A stretch of DNA of 64,000 bases from Lagopus muta (taxonomy: Eukaryota; Chordata; Aves; Galliformes; Phasianidae), in assembly GCF_023343835.1 (NCBI RefSeq), contig NC_064439.1, forward strand, positions 29,675,933-29,739,932, written 5' to 3'. Below, piece after piece: positions 49,491 to 62,976 of this stretch. Below the pieces are notes generated by a model. It saw only the letters and a program-made list of their open reading frames with translations, was not told where the DNA came from and made no database searches. A program made the position numbers and the translations under genes. Each line of letters starts with the position of its first letter. Position 1 is the first letter of the stretch.

Positions 49491-52400
49491 ACCAGCATAA
49501 GCCAGCTTTAGAAAGGGCAAAAGACACCTGTTTCAATGTCTTGTCTATCAATGTACCATCTTGTTTCATACAAAACTGGGAGAAATGGAGAAATGTCTGT
49601 ATTTAAGAACCGTAGGCTGTTGCTGTCTTTCGGAAGTTGCCAAAGGCAAGTGGCCAGCTAAAAAACAATAAAAAAAAAAGTGCAAATCTCTCTCTCTCTG
49701 TTTTTTTTGTTTTATTTTGTTTGTGGGTCATTTTCTGTTTAATTTTGTTTTTTGGGGTTTTTTTTTGGTTGTTTGTTTGCTTTTTTTTTGTTTGGTTTGG
49801 TTTTTTTTACAAACCACAATGAAAGTTAAATCAGTAACTTGCAAGCCTTCTTCCTTGGTTGCTTTGGTAAAACAATGGTGGCCACCCACATTGCAGCTGT
49901 CACTAAGTATTCATCTGCCTACAAAAAAACAGTAAAAATCACAGCCAAACCCAGAGTACTGAGCAGAGGTCACTTATAAGCAACACTCTGTATGTAAGGC
50001 CTATCAAAAGGATGCTGCTGCTGTTACTGTGTATTATTATGGTATTATCGAGGTTGTATATCAGCCTTTTATGACTGCTGTTTCCTTGAAATACTGCTTT
50101 CATAACTTGTATCTCATTGGAGCAAACATCATATGTCAGAGACTTCTGGGCTATGACATATAAATCCTTCTCAATTGACCTCAAGGACAGAGAAAAAGGG
50201 AGGATCCAAAGGATATAAGAAAACATAAATAAATAAAGCCATTAAAGTATACTTGAAATCATGTACCACGAACAAGAGGCCATAAAGAAAATTAGGCAAT
50301 CATGTTCTGAAAAACTTTACTAGGAGTCATGGAGACTTCTGAAATTCCAATGTTTGGACTATTACTGATTTTAAAAACTGCAAACATTTGATCAAGAAGC
50401 TTGATTTCATTTTGCTGACCTTCATATTTATATTTTCTCAGCTGTTTTCCTTTTCTCTTTTGTTTTGATGAATTTGAAGACAGTGGAGCTATATAAACAG
50501 GAATGAAATCAAAGTTCAGTATTGTGGCAGTTGCTCAAATATCTGTGCTGGCTGCTCGATCTATTAAAGTAGCAGTGTTTGAGTGATGTCATAAATTTCA
50601 CAATAACAAATTGTACTTCCTATTTGCTGTAAGACTTTACTTACTTGTGTTTATTACATTGTACACAGGATAAATACTTTGCATCCAGATTGATTTATTT
50701 ATTCGTTTGCATCTGAAGAAAAACAATCCAGTTTTGCAATAGTTAAATAGAGCAATTCTGCCATCAAGTGGCTAGCTAAGCTAACTTGTCTTTTCTCATT
50801 GTAGAATATGAAATTACTCTAATGTAAAGTGTTTATTCCACAACTGTATTCCATTAATATATGTAAAAAAATTTCTACCTTGCTCACAAATTTTTCCTAA
50901 CATTGTATTGAAACTGGAGGCTCACACGAGAAGAAGGATGTCCCATAGACCTTTATGGATCAACTACAGGTAGGTTATAGGTTACTATACCTCTTACCAG
51001 AAAACGTCATGCCATCAAGCTGTCCACATCTATTTGAAGCAATGATCATAGGCAATTATTACTGTAGATGCTGCACTGATTTCTGCTTCCAGCTTTAACT
51101 TTACCTCTTAGCAGACTTCTGTTCATGATTCCATGGGACCATTGGTAATAGTACCCAAGAAGAGCAAAGCTCTCAAGCTCAGCTTGCCTACTTGAATCAC
51201 TGGCAGAGCATTTGTTGTAGTATCCCCAATATTACACTTTGTAGTAACAAGTAGAATTAATGTTACTGATCTGTGAAATATCTCAGTTTCTGATTGTTAG
51301 AAAAAAAAAAGAAAACTGTCTGAAGAGGTGAACTGAAATGACAGGGGAATGATTAAATACATGTGATCACTTTCATATGTAACCTCTCACACTCATTTCA
51401 CCACTATAATTCCTAAAGTAATGCTCTGGACCACAAGGTGAGACCTGGTCTTCATCATCTGAGCGTGTACAGAGCAGAATGGGAAATAAGGACTTGAAAA
51501 CACCTCCTCACCTCCAAAAAATCTACTATGATCACTTCTGAGGAATAAGCACTTTCCACATTGCAAGATTTTATTGGTGAATTACAAGCATGTTTTGGAG
51601 AATTGTTTCACTGCACAGATTACAATTCCGTGAAGCTCTGCACTCCCATGACCCTGGCAATAAGTGAGAGGGGAATGCCCAACCACCTCACTCTTAACAG
51701 AAGCTCTCTCTGTTTATTTTCACTTGGATTTAATTACATATTTTCATCTTCTTGGGATCTGCCCACAGCCCCGCCACAGCAATCCTTCCTCGAGCAGCAC
51801 AGCCAGCCGTGATGACCCCACACAGAGCACACAACAGCAGGGAGGGCTGCCAGCATCACTCCCTTTTTGAGCTGTCCTCCCCATATCCCACATCCCCTGC
51901 ATTCCCAGCATAGGTGTGACTGATTTTTATTCCATGAGAATTAAGTATTTCCCAAGAAATTGAATACAAATTTTCTTGAACACAAGCAACAACTTCCCCT
52001 GTGCCAAGCAAAACTTCCAGGGAAACCTCTGTGTAATTCTGTGAGAATTATGGGAAGGCTCTCCCACAAGGAAATTCTTCAATCTAAAGTAAATTGCATC
52101 TTCAGCATGGGCTGAAGTTTAGAAGATGTCTAGAAATTAAGAAAGTGTCTCAGCTCATAGGGAGCAATCCAAGAGGGACTTGAAACAACTTTTCACCTAA
52201 CAAAAATTCATCATTTTCTGGGCTTTTTAACAACAAGTCAGCAAATCACTCTATTCTCAGAATAGAGATGAATTACAGCTAAATGCAGAAAGTCTCTGCT
52301 AGCTGATTTCTTTCTTTTCTAATTTACGTTATTAAAAAATGAACGCATTATAAAAGAAGAAAGCAAGCAAAACCTAGTGTCAAGAGATCCAGAGGGATGG

Positions 52401-55400
52401 AGAAGCAAGAACTTCCCAAGCCACATTTCTCTCACCTCTTCAGTGGCAAAACTTTATCCTGAGCAGCCCAAATGAGAGTTTAGAAGATACATGACAAAAT
52501 ACTTTTTCCCTAAGAGCAGGACCCAGACTCCCAAAGCAGGTGAAGAATTCATCGTCCTGAGGTTCTCTGAAAAAGGAAGGAGCTAACCATCATCACTGTA
52601 TACTTCCCACTCAGTGCATGTCTTCTAGATCTCTACCGCTGCTCCTGAATAGGTTGCACTGACCGAATCCAGCTGAAGGGGGAGCCAGCCAGATTTGTGA
52701 CTGAGATCAGCATTGCTTGGATGGCCGTGGTTCTGACTGAAGGAAAAAAGTGATTGGTTGGAAAAACATTATTGAATTTTTACTGAAAGATTTTTATTGA
52801 ATGGAATGACTTAGTGTGGTCTTGGAAAGCTTAACTCTTACATTCTTGGTAAATATTTTCTGGGTATCCAATAAACCACAGTCCTCGTATTTAGCACTAA
52901 TAAATCAGTATTAAGGCTTTATCCTGTCCATGTAGTTACCAAAGAGCCAAACAAAGAGAAGTGTTGGTATGGATTTTCCATTCTCACTGTATTTCTGGGA
53001 AAGTTAGCAAATCTTTTGGAGTAACATCTGAGCAGGAAGGAGATTAGGCCATGATTATTTGATATGGCAAGTCTCCCTACCATAGGTTGTCACAGTAGAT
53101 GTCCAAATTGCATGAACTCCTGACCAGTAGATTTCTTGGGGAAGATTTTTTCAAAGGCACAAAAAGAGTTTTGGAGTTTTGGAAACTTCCCCAGAAAAAA
53201 TTCAAAGTTGGTCCCTAAGTAATAGCTGGTGGTTTTCAAAACCTTACTCGTCCAGAGCAGCACATTCATCTAAATTCCTTGACACTGGTGAAGTCCTGGT
53301 GATTTCAAAGTAGCTGTGGCAAGTCTTTTGCTTCAATTCACAAGAACAAGCTACCCATACCCCCAGAAACTCAGTGATTTCCTTGGCAAGACCCTCTGCA
53401 GTCCCCAGGATGCTCTGAGCTAGTTTTGTGTGTCCTGGCCATCTTTCAGGATCTGCTCTATTAAACCAGAAACACAATGATGTCATACTCAATGCTTTGT
53501 AGGACCATATATTTTCCCAGGAGTGTCTTATCTGCAGCAAGATAACAGATAAGCTTGACCTTTTCTGAGGACACTTTTATTTGTGTAGTGTTAACTGACC
53601 TTTTTCATTACTTCTAAGAAGTAATCTCACAAGTTCATTAGGAAAACTGTGTGAAAAAAAATTGTCAGATGTGATTCTTTGTACTTTTGATTACAAATAC
53701 TTCCTTAGCAGTAACATTTGTGAGCTACCCTTGCATAAATAAATTTCTCTTGCAGCCTGAATAGTTACCACCCAGGAGAGGGTGCCCAACCTCCTTTTCT
53801 GCTCTCTCGATAGTTATAAGAAATGGCCATGTGTACAAATTGCAACTCCAATTTTTAAAACTTCAGACACAGTAGCAGCATCGGTGATAAACTAATGAAA
53901 CTTGGCAGCAAGTTTACTTCTGGCTGCACTGTTTCATGTCCTCATGCAGATCTACAGCCACTTGGTAATTGTCATTAACTCATCTTTTCTCACCACTTCA
54001 GGTAATGGTAAACAGATTTTTTCCTCCTTTGTAGTATTGTGTTCCATGTTTCATTTTCCCACTGTGCTTTCCAGTGGGCTTTTCATGTCCAACACCTTTG
54101 TCATAGGACTTCATTTTTAGAAAATTTATGGTTTTATTTTAAATGTCTGCACTGGTATGTTGCACCAAAAGCTCAGGAGCCAGTCAGCATTTACTGCTTT
54201 TCAGTGCTGGTCTGGACTTTCATGGATACAACAGCTCCCCACATTCGTTCCTGTTACTTGCAAAGAATTTCTCTCACTGTGGTTGCTAATTTATCATGCA
54301 GTGTAGCTGTGAAGAAAACAGACTAGCTGCGAGATAGCTCTAATTTATAAGGCTACCTGGTTGTATCTTTCATAAAGCTGCTTCTGTAGCTTAACACACA
54401 CTTGCTCATTGTCTTTGGTCACATCTGCAACATCACCAACTTTCCAGAGAGGAAGCAAAGTGATTAAGCAGGCAATCTGTAGATTATTAGAATATTAACA
54501 GCATTGAAAACTCTTTGGCCCATTACATCTGACATTGGCTATTTTCAGGCATGAAGATGAAATGCCTGATTTCTTTCCTTTTTCATAAATTGGCTTTCCT
54601 CAAACTTGTTTTTCTGTCCGTGATAACATATGCTGTGAAAGTATTGACTCAGGGTTTGTCTTTTATACGTATCCAGCTATGATGAGTCATAAATACACCT
54701 TGTTTGGCTACAGGTGGAGTTACTAATGAGGTAACTGACTACTGAGTGGGCACAAGAGGTGTAAAGTCTAACTGGAAATGATCATCCTCAGTCAATTCTA
54801 ATAACAACCACACATCATGTTACATATGGATCAAAGCATATCCCTCACTGCTGTTGCTTTCATTCTTCTAAAAGAATTTCTCTAGTTGAAAGTTTCCATG
54901 CTTCATTTCAGTCTGATTTTGGTTGATTTAACTATCTGATTTGTGTGGATTTGGCTGTTGTTCTTATTGAGTTTCTATTTCATATGACTATTACAGATGG
55001 GCTTTGTGGAAATACATTGTGCCACTTGGGGATGACCCTCCAAAAGGTCCCTGTGCTCAGCAAGGCTTCGATGGTCATGCAGGAGCAGAACCACATGCTC
55101 ACTGAACTGAATGTCCGGGGAGTGGGTAGCAAAGGTATCAGCAGCAAGGAAAGTGGCTGCTCAAAACTGATGTGAGAAGGAGACATTTTCCATTGGTTGG
55201 TGTCAGCTGACAGAGAGGAGTTGGTGCCAGTTTCCTCCTGTGAAATAACAATTCTCAAATGACACATAGCACCCCATTAAAACGGATGTGACAACACTGC
55301 AGTGAGCATGTATATTTACAAGCCTATCCTTTGAGGAAATAAAGAATAAGCAAAGGTCAAGGAGCATGGCAATGACAGTTTGACAAAGATGAGAAAGTAC

Positions 55401-56214
55401 TGAGGACTGGGAAAACCACAAGCAAGTGGCATGATCAGTGCCGGAACAGAGTCCAGCTGTGGGACAGATGTGTCCTGGCACATGCTGCCACTCCTGGAGC
55501 CCCGTGGTGGCTGTGCCAACTGTGTGCAGTTTCCTTCCAAATCACTGGGAGAGATTTCACTCTGACCCTGTAAATTAACATCAGCCACTCTCAGAGGGCT
55601 AGATCTGATCATCTGGCCAGCATTGGAATGGGAAAGCAAAGCTTTGGAGCAAAGCAGTGGTAAGGTTTCAGTTTGCATGTCATCTCCTGGAGCTGCTAGC
55701 ATGAACAAAATGTATGTGCATGAGTAGGCTGCACAAAATTTGGCAGTTTTGAAAGTTGCTTTCAATCTGAATCAGCTCACAGATTGAAGAGCTGCCTGGA
55801 CAGCCCTGCTGGTAAGAGGAACATGTAAACTACAATTTGCTGGTATCTCCAGTTATATCACCAGGATATATAGGAAGACAGAGTCATGGAGGCTATCCTC
55901 CACAGCTCTTCAGTTCAGTCAATAGAAGAAAGATGGGAAGATTGAAGCAGTGACAGAGTTCTAGGGATTCAGTGCCCCCTGGCATCCTGTCCTAATCAGA
56001 GAGAAGCCTCTTCCTCTCGCTACTTGGCTGTGTCATTTGCTTTTGAGCCAAATTAATCAGAGAACAAGTCCTGGCATGAACTGGAGGAAATTGAAGGCTT
56101 TGGGAAAACTCCAAGCTTTATTCCATGAATATTCATTTAATATAGAAGTACAATTTACCACAGGGTATAGAATACTGAATCTAATGACACAAAGTAGAGA
56201 AGAAGTATCAATAT
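49491..56214. other. Intergenic, no gene seen
   Basis: 6.7 kb. T/G-rich low-complexity DNA lies at about 49690-49810. Frames at 51561-51870, 53244-53540, 53902-54326 and, on the minus strand, 55203-55765 were examined and show no domain, splice structure or repeat family I can name. Confidence 0.6.
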
Positions 56215-57065
56215 GCCAGGGGGTAGGAAGACTGTTCAGAGGGATCTGGACAGACTAGATCACTTGTCTAAGTCCAAGGGGATGAAGTTCAACAAGACCA
56301 AGTATCAGGTTCTATATTTTAGCCACAGTAACCCCAGACAATGCTACAGGATTGGGGCAGAACGTCTGGAAGACTGTGTGGAAGAAATAGACCTGGGTGT
56401 GTTGGTCAGTGGTCAGCTAAACACGAGCCAGCAGTGTGCCTGCATGGCCAAGGCCAGTGGCATCCTGGCTTGTATCAGAAGTAGTGTTGGCAGCAGGAGC
56501 AGGGAAATGATCATCCCCCTCTACTCAGCACTGTTGAGGCCACACCTCAACTACTGCGTTCAGTTTTGACCCCCTCACTACAAGAAAGACATCAAGGCCC
56601 TGGAACGTGTCCAGAGAAAGGCAACGAAGCTGCTGAGCGGTCTGGAGCCCAAGTCTCATGAGGATTGACTGAGGGAACTGGGGATGTTTAGTCTGGAGAG
56701 GAGGAAATTCAGGGGAGACCACGTAGCACTCCACAGCTGCCTGAAAGGAGGTTGCAATGAGGTGGGAATCAGCTTATTCTCCTGGGTAACTAGTGATAGG
56801 ACTAGAACGAATGGCCTCAAGTTGCACTAGGGGAGGTTCAGGTTGGATATTAGGAAAAAAATTATTCTCCCAAACTGATGCATTGGAATGGGCTACAAAG
56901 GAAGGTAGTGGAGTCGCCGTCCCTGGAAGCATTGAAGTAACATTTAGATGTTGTACTAAGGGACATGATTTAGTGAGGAAGTATCGGTGGTACATGGACT
57001 GTTGAACTAGATGATCTTGGAGATTTATGATTCTATGACTCTGTGATTCTATGATTCGATAATTC
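56215..57065 (+). repeat. CR1 retroposon, 0.85 kb fragment
   Basis: Sense CR1 from within ORF2 to the 3' tail. Blocks include 'aagttcaacaagaccaagta', 'ggcatcctggcttgtatcag', 'ctcaactactgcgttcag', 'gtccagagaaaggcaacgaa' and the end 'gattctatgactctgtgatt' with four ATTCTRTGA-like units. It is of the same subgroup as 12974-13560. A decayed frame (56213-56569) covers the C-terminal RT region. Confidence 0.93.
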
Positions 57066-60000
57066 TGAGTTGATCCTTTTCAAACATAGTCTATTCCATA
57101 ATTTCAAGTCACAATGTCTAATTACTGCAGTGAGTTTATTCATAAAGCTCTGGAAATCCTGACTGAAAATATATACTTAAAAATATACTTATTTTCTAAG
57201 CATCCTGCAGTGTGTGTGCTGGACAACTTCTACCAAGATCTTCCACTTTTCTTCCGTTTTCTTCACCTACCACATGCATTAGGAAATCTGGCTATTTCTG
57301 TAGATATTCTGTGTACTTTTTGAATGAGTCACATAAATTTTCACAGTTATAGGTCCAGCCAATGTGATAAACTAGTTAATTCAAGGATTTTTTTACATAA
57401 TAAATATTTTTAATTCTTGAATTCTTAACAAGAAAAGATCATACTTATTTTGTGGCAATTTATCTTTTCTTCTCTTTATTTCTGGGTATCCCTCAGAAGC
57501 ATTCCATTAGGTACTAGACAAACTGATTTTGTAAAAGGGTAGCTTCTTTCTTTATATTTATCCATACTTCAACAATTAAGTAAAAGCAGACTGTACGTTT
57601 GTTTCCTTATTAAATCTGTATCAGATCAGATAGCATGGACTACTTATTATCACAAGCTCAGTAAAGTATGGAAGCCATCAAATCATAGTGTTTTTCATTT
57701 ATATTTTCAGCCAACCTAATGAAGTTTTAAAAATGTAGTGAAAAATTTATGAAGTGTATATTTGGAAAGGCTTAAGCTACACAAAACAAGGTAAAGAACC
57801 CCAAGCATCCTCTGTCTGCAAAGCAAAATGCACTAACTGACAAGACTACTCACATCAAAAGGCCGTCCAAGAACAGATGCCGCACTGACTTTCTACCACA
57901 ATCCTTGGCAATGCTGCTCTCTTCTCTTCAGTTGCAGTGGCTACTAGTTAGTTACAGAACTAACTCCCTGCATGCTTACTGTATTGTGTCACTTCCTGTA
58001 ACTAACAAACATACAAAAAAAAATTTACAGAAGGATCAGCCCAGATATGACAAAGTACACGAAAAGTTTTCATAAATGCTCATTATATAACAAAATATTT
58101 CTCACAGTATTAATAACCTCAGCATCTTCCATTAGTCATATGGAGCACAATATCTTTTAACACCTCTATTGTCATCAGCCAGACTACTGTGCTATATATA
58201 TGTAACTATGTATTGAATATTTTTCAACAGTAACACAGGAGACATTGGTATCCGGCTGAAAAATACTGTGCCACTGATTTTTTTAATTTTATGCAATTAG
58301 AAAAAAATGTAGTGATTTGAATGTATTTGTACCTTAAATGCAACTTCTGTGGAAGGATTTCTAGACAGCTACTGAGGCCCTTTTAACAACTTACATTCCA
58401 GATCATTTAAATAAGGATAAGACCCTTTTTGAGTTTGTTTATTTATATGTTTGTTTTGAGAATGTTCTATATTTTTGTTCTGTTCCCCTTCAGCTGTTGT
58501 CAGCAAAAAGAAAAATCCTTCCTAAATAATGTAGCTGTCAAATTGTATTATGAACTGTGGTGCAAGTTGAAAAGAACGTCTGACTGTTTATCTTCAGGTT
58601 ACAAATGGGGACTATACTTTTTCAAAGCAATCTTCTTTAAAAGATTTAACTGCACTCCTTGGTTGTAAAATACTATGAGCATAACATTATTTTTTTTTAT
58701 TTTTTTATTTATTTAAACAGCATTTTGGCTTTTCTACTTACAGTTCTACTGCATCCTTCAGTTCTGAGATAAGCAAATAAAAATAAACTTTGCTAAGAGA
58801 GTCAGTTTGAGCAAACCTCCAAAAGAACTGAATGCCAAGTTTGGGACAAACTCAAATACATTTTTTATGTCAGCAAGTTCCACTATCTGACATTTGAAAA
58901 GTGTTTCAGAAATAGAACGAGCATTTCAGTGAATGGCAGTGAATAGTTAACTGTGAGGAAAGGCAGTATCTGCCTCAGTATTTCTGGACCATTAGTTTTG
59001 ACTTTATTTTTTCTTCCTGAAAGTATGTATGCTTATTAGTTTCCTGAAAGCGCGCAATGTGTTTGCAAGTTCTCTGAACTGACCAACTCACCTCATGTGA
59101 CTTACACAGTTTTCTATGGCTATAATCTTTTTCATATATTAAAAATGTAATAAATACAAAGTCAAAAAGGTCTATGATTTTTCTAGTGCTAGTGAGGTCT
59201 CATGTGACCAACCTGCTAGGTAGTGCATGAAACACTAAGAAATAAATGTTCCACGAGACAGGAACTTCACATGGTAAATGGAGCAAAGCATGTTTTAATG
59301 CATTTATGAAAAGTTCTGCATTGTTTTCCCAAGGGTAAATGAATATTTTATTATTTTTGGTTGATACACTGAAAATCATGAATACACTAGTACCAGTTGT
59401 GAACATAATGGCCTATGAAGCTAATGGACGAAAAAATAGGCAAACTACACGTGTGGGGAGAGAAAAGGGCTTACAGCATTTGTCTGTTTAATGTCAAATA
59501 CCCAAGTTTCCAGCTTATTTTGAAATGTGTGTGTAAAACACATTAGTTTTCAGTTTTTGTGGCACACTTTTTATATTTTAATAAATATAAAAGTAAACAA
59601 AAGAAAGTTTATTACTTACATATATTCATTATATTTTGTGTTTTATATGAAGCCCAAGATAATTCCTCTTCACTTTGCAGCTCAGGCAAGCCAAAATTTT
59701 GAACATCCTCATTTTAAAAGGTTGACCATTCTGTTTCATTTACACATCAAGGCTACCTCCATTAGTCCAGCAATATTTTCCTCACAAGAAAACCTCATAT
59801 TATTCCACATTGCTTTCCCAGTTATTGCTTAACAATATTTGTGCAAATCTATACCTGCTAAAGTTTGACATGTATTTCTACACATAGTGCCTTAGCTAAA
59901 GCAGTAACAAATGATACATAATCTGGAGCAAACACATCTTCACATTAGAAATCAGCGGTCCAATCAAGAAAAGGTATGAACTTCAGAAAGATCTCATTGT

Positions 60001-62652
60001 GTTTTATGAGGTGAAGATAATAAGCATACCTCTTTTGATGTCTGACTTTTCAAGAAGCAGCATGCATTTCGGACATTCTGTCTATAAACCATGTCATTTT
60101 AGAGCTGTTTTGACAGTAAGGTCAACATCTTTTGTTGACCTCTTTCAACTATTGTACAGGTAAGAACCTGCCAACACAGACACTGGGAATTACAAGGACA
60201 TCAGCCACTGGGATAATCTGACCAAGGAATGTTAATGTCTTTTGGAAAACTCCAACAGAAATGCCACCTGATAGGAAAAGTGATTCAAGTGTTGTAAAAC
60301 AGATGTCAAAATTGGCAGGAGTCTGCTTCAGTCAGCTTCAGTCTGCGTCATAAGATAGGTCAGAAGAACAAGTGGGAGCTGATTTATTTCTAAGGAGTGA
60401 AAAGCACAATTTTGTGGATATCTTCTAGTCTGATGTGGAGCAATTCCAGCTTTCTCGGCCATGGTTTCCCAGGTGCTGGAGGAAATGATAGAAAACACTG
60501 TATTATAGGAATATATAGAAGATTAGTTAATGAAGAAGTAAATAATAATCCATAATATTATAGATACTAAATTATCTGACAGATCTAACACATGTGACAG
60601 GCCAATTAACCAGAGAGTATAATTTTCATTACATTTCTACCCTAGGAACATTCACACACCATCACTAATGCTGAAAATGATCCATATTCTATGGAAAAAA
60701 ACTTTATGTTATGAAATGTACAGCAACTTATTAATTTTATGTAGGACCTCCCTGAAAGTACTGTAATTTTGATAAGGAGAAAATAATCAGTTGTGAGAGT
60801 TATCCTTGGAGAGGCAGTTTATTTTGTCTTTTGTTTGTTTGTTTAAATGTTTGAGAAATTAGACAACTTTGAAAAACTTTAAAGTGAAATTTCCCTACCT
60901 CCCAAAGAACATCACTGTGCTTGTTCCCAGATAAGAGTGTGTCCAGAGTTAAAAACTGTGACGTAGGATGAGCACAAATTCAGAAAAGTGGTTCTAGAAA
61001 GAAATAACTGGACAAACATAAATATCTCCTTTTGTCAGAGCAAATTATTTTAGTATATCATCACACAATTTTATAGACATTGTTCTTTTTCATCTGCAAG
61101 CATACTTCACCATGGCATACAAAATACACAGCTGACTTACACAGCATCCATTTAGATTAATGAGCTAATATGTAAAAGGGAAGAGTCTGATACGACATCC
61201 ATGGCAAAAGGTATCTTTTCGATAAGGAAAATAAGCTGAAATTAATTCCTCCACTCCTTGTTTCTGTCAACTCATTTGAATATCAGGGGCAAGTTCCTGG
61301 TTCACAAACTTTATCTCTCGAAAATATTAAACAAAAACCACCCTCTGATAAGCAGAGACAGTGCATTTTACAAAGGAGTTTTAGAACGGATAAGATATGT
61401 AAGAAACCCAACTTAAACTATTCTCTCTGACACATGGTAAGTTCCTGTTCTTTGTGTACTGAATCAGCCTATAAGAGAGATAATAAAAAGGGCCGAATGT
61501 AGGTGTAAATTACTATACATCTTGTGCCATAATTCTAAGTGATAAGAAGGGATGGGAATTGTGCCTTGTTGGAACATCTTTTTACTGGTTCTATCCAGCT
61601 GCCTGTCAGGCGGTGTATAAACTTTCAGTCTATTTGCTAGTAGTTTGTTATCAAAAGTTTTAAGTAATTGAAATAATTTAATTTTTATAACATCTAACAC
61701 ATTTAAAATACATGTAGTATACACATGATTTAGTAGCAAAGTTCAGATAGAACCTTGATCAAACAGCTCCCCAAATATGTCCCCCCTGCATTTCCCACAC
61801 TAACCCATGAGCTTCAAAAGCCTTGTGGCGAGCACAACATCTCAAAATTTTGTCTACCTTGAATGATGATTTTACCATAACTTTACAAATTTTCATGCCT
61901 GGTTTTATGGCTGGAGTTACCTGAGGCTGAGCAGGATGGAAAGCTCCAGGAATTAGAGCTACAAGGTCTCCTGGTTGCCCCAGTGCCTTTCAGTCGTGCT
62001 GTTTATTGCTATGTAATGCCCAACAGACAGGCAGGACTTTTACAGTGGTATGTAAATAGGAAAGACCTTGAAACACTGCTTCAAGTTTTGTGGTTTTTTA
62101 TTAGATTACCTTTGACATTGGTATCATGTTTCAGCTACAGCCCAGTCTGTAAATTCTGGCTGCTACAGAGTTAGGATGAGTGAGCTCTTATTTGTGTGTG
62201 TCCTTGCATACCCTTGCATACTGATAATTCACCAATGGGCTTATTTTTTCCTGACAGCGTTTTCATGGGTGCAACCTTACTGATTCACCACTGTGGCATT
62301 GTTACTACTAAGGTAGAAATGCATTTGGTTTCAGACACTTTCTTTAAAACAAATAATTCAACATACATGAGAGCATATGAAAGATGAAAAGTGAATTTTC
62401 AAAAAAATGCAATAGACACTCTTCTACAGTTTACAACATACAAAAGGAGTTACAAAATGCCTGAGACTGACTGAAAGTATGTTCTGTTGCAGGGTTTTCC
62501 TGGCCTACTCCTTTACAGTTTCATTCTGTCTTGAGAGAGATCAGCAGCTTATTTCATACACTGTAACATCAAGATCTGAACAAATGCAACTCATGTTAAT
62601 AAGTTCTTCTGCTCAGTGGGAAAGATCTTTGGCTTTAAGATTGTATTGGAGC
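57066..62652. other. Intergenic, no gene seen
   Basis: 5.6 kb AT-rich sequence. It holds an inverted repeat AGGTCAAC...GTTGACCT at 60119-60141. The short frames at 59527-59832 and 61464-61739 have no recognisable content. Confidence 0.65.
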
Positions 62653-62976
62653 TTCTGAATCACGGCCCGAACCTCTGATTAATCACCTGAGGTGAGCAGT
62701 GAATCAGCCATGGGAGCACAGGTGAAGCCAATTCACCTGTGCTGCCGGAAGGGATGGAGCCTGGTTCCATCTCTCCTAGACCCCATTTAAAAGCTGACTA
62801 GGAGGGGGGGAAGGATTCATTCTGGAGATCCCTACTTTGGAGTTTTATGGTGAGCCCAGGACAAGGGTAAGCACTATGTTTATTCTCTTTTTCGTGTAAT
62901 AACCTGCTTAGCCACAGTCTCCGGTATACTTCATAATTATGGCATCTGTATATTCATTGATTGTACAAACATGTAT
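62653..62976 (+). repeat. Interspersed repeat, copy 2 (possible solo LTR)
   Basis: Direct-orientation relative of 41348-41634, with the same order of blocks. It carries about 40 extra bases (about 62700-62745) containing a perfect 12-bp inverted repeat with CAGGTG/CACCTG cores, absent from copy 1. It keeps the splice-donor-like 'agggtaagca'. Confidence 0.6.

Noticed and set aside
55203-55765. Overlapping minus-strand frames of 149 and 92 codons
   Set aside because: Composition is unremarkable and no family is recognised; no minus-strand splice or polyadenylation signals frame it.
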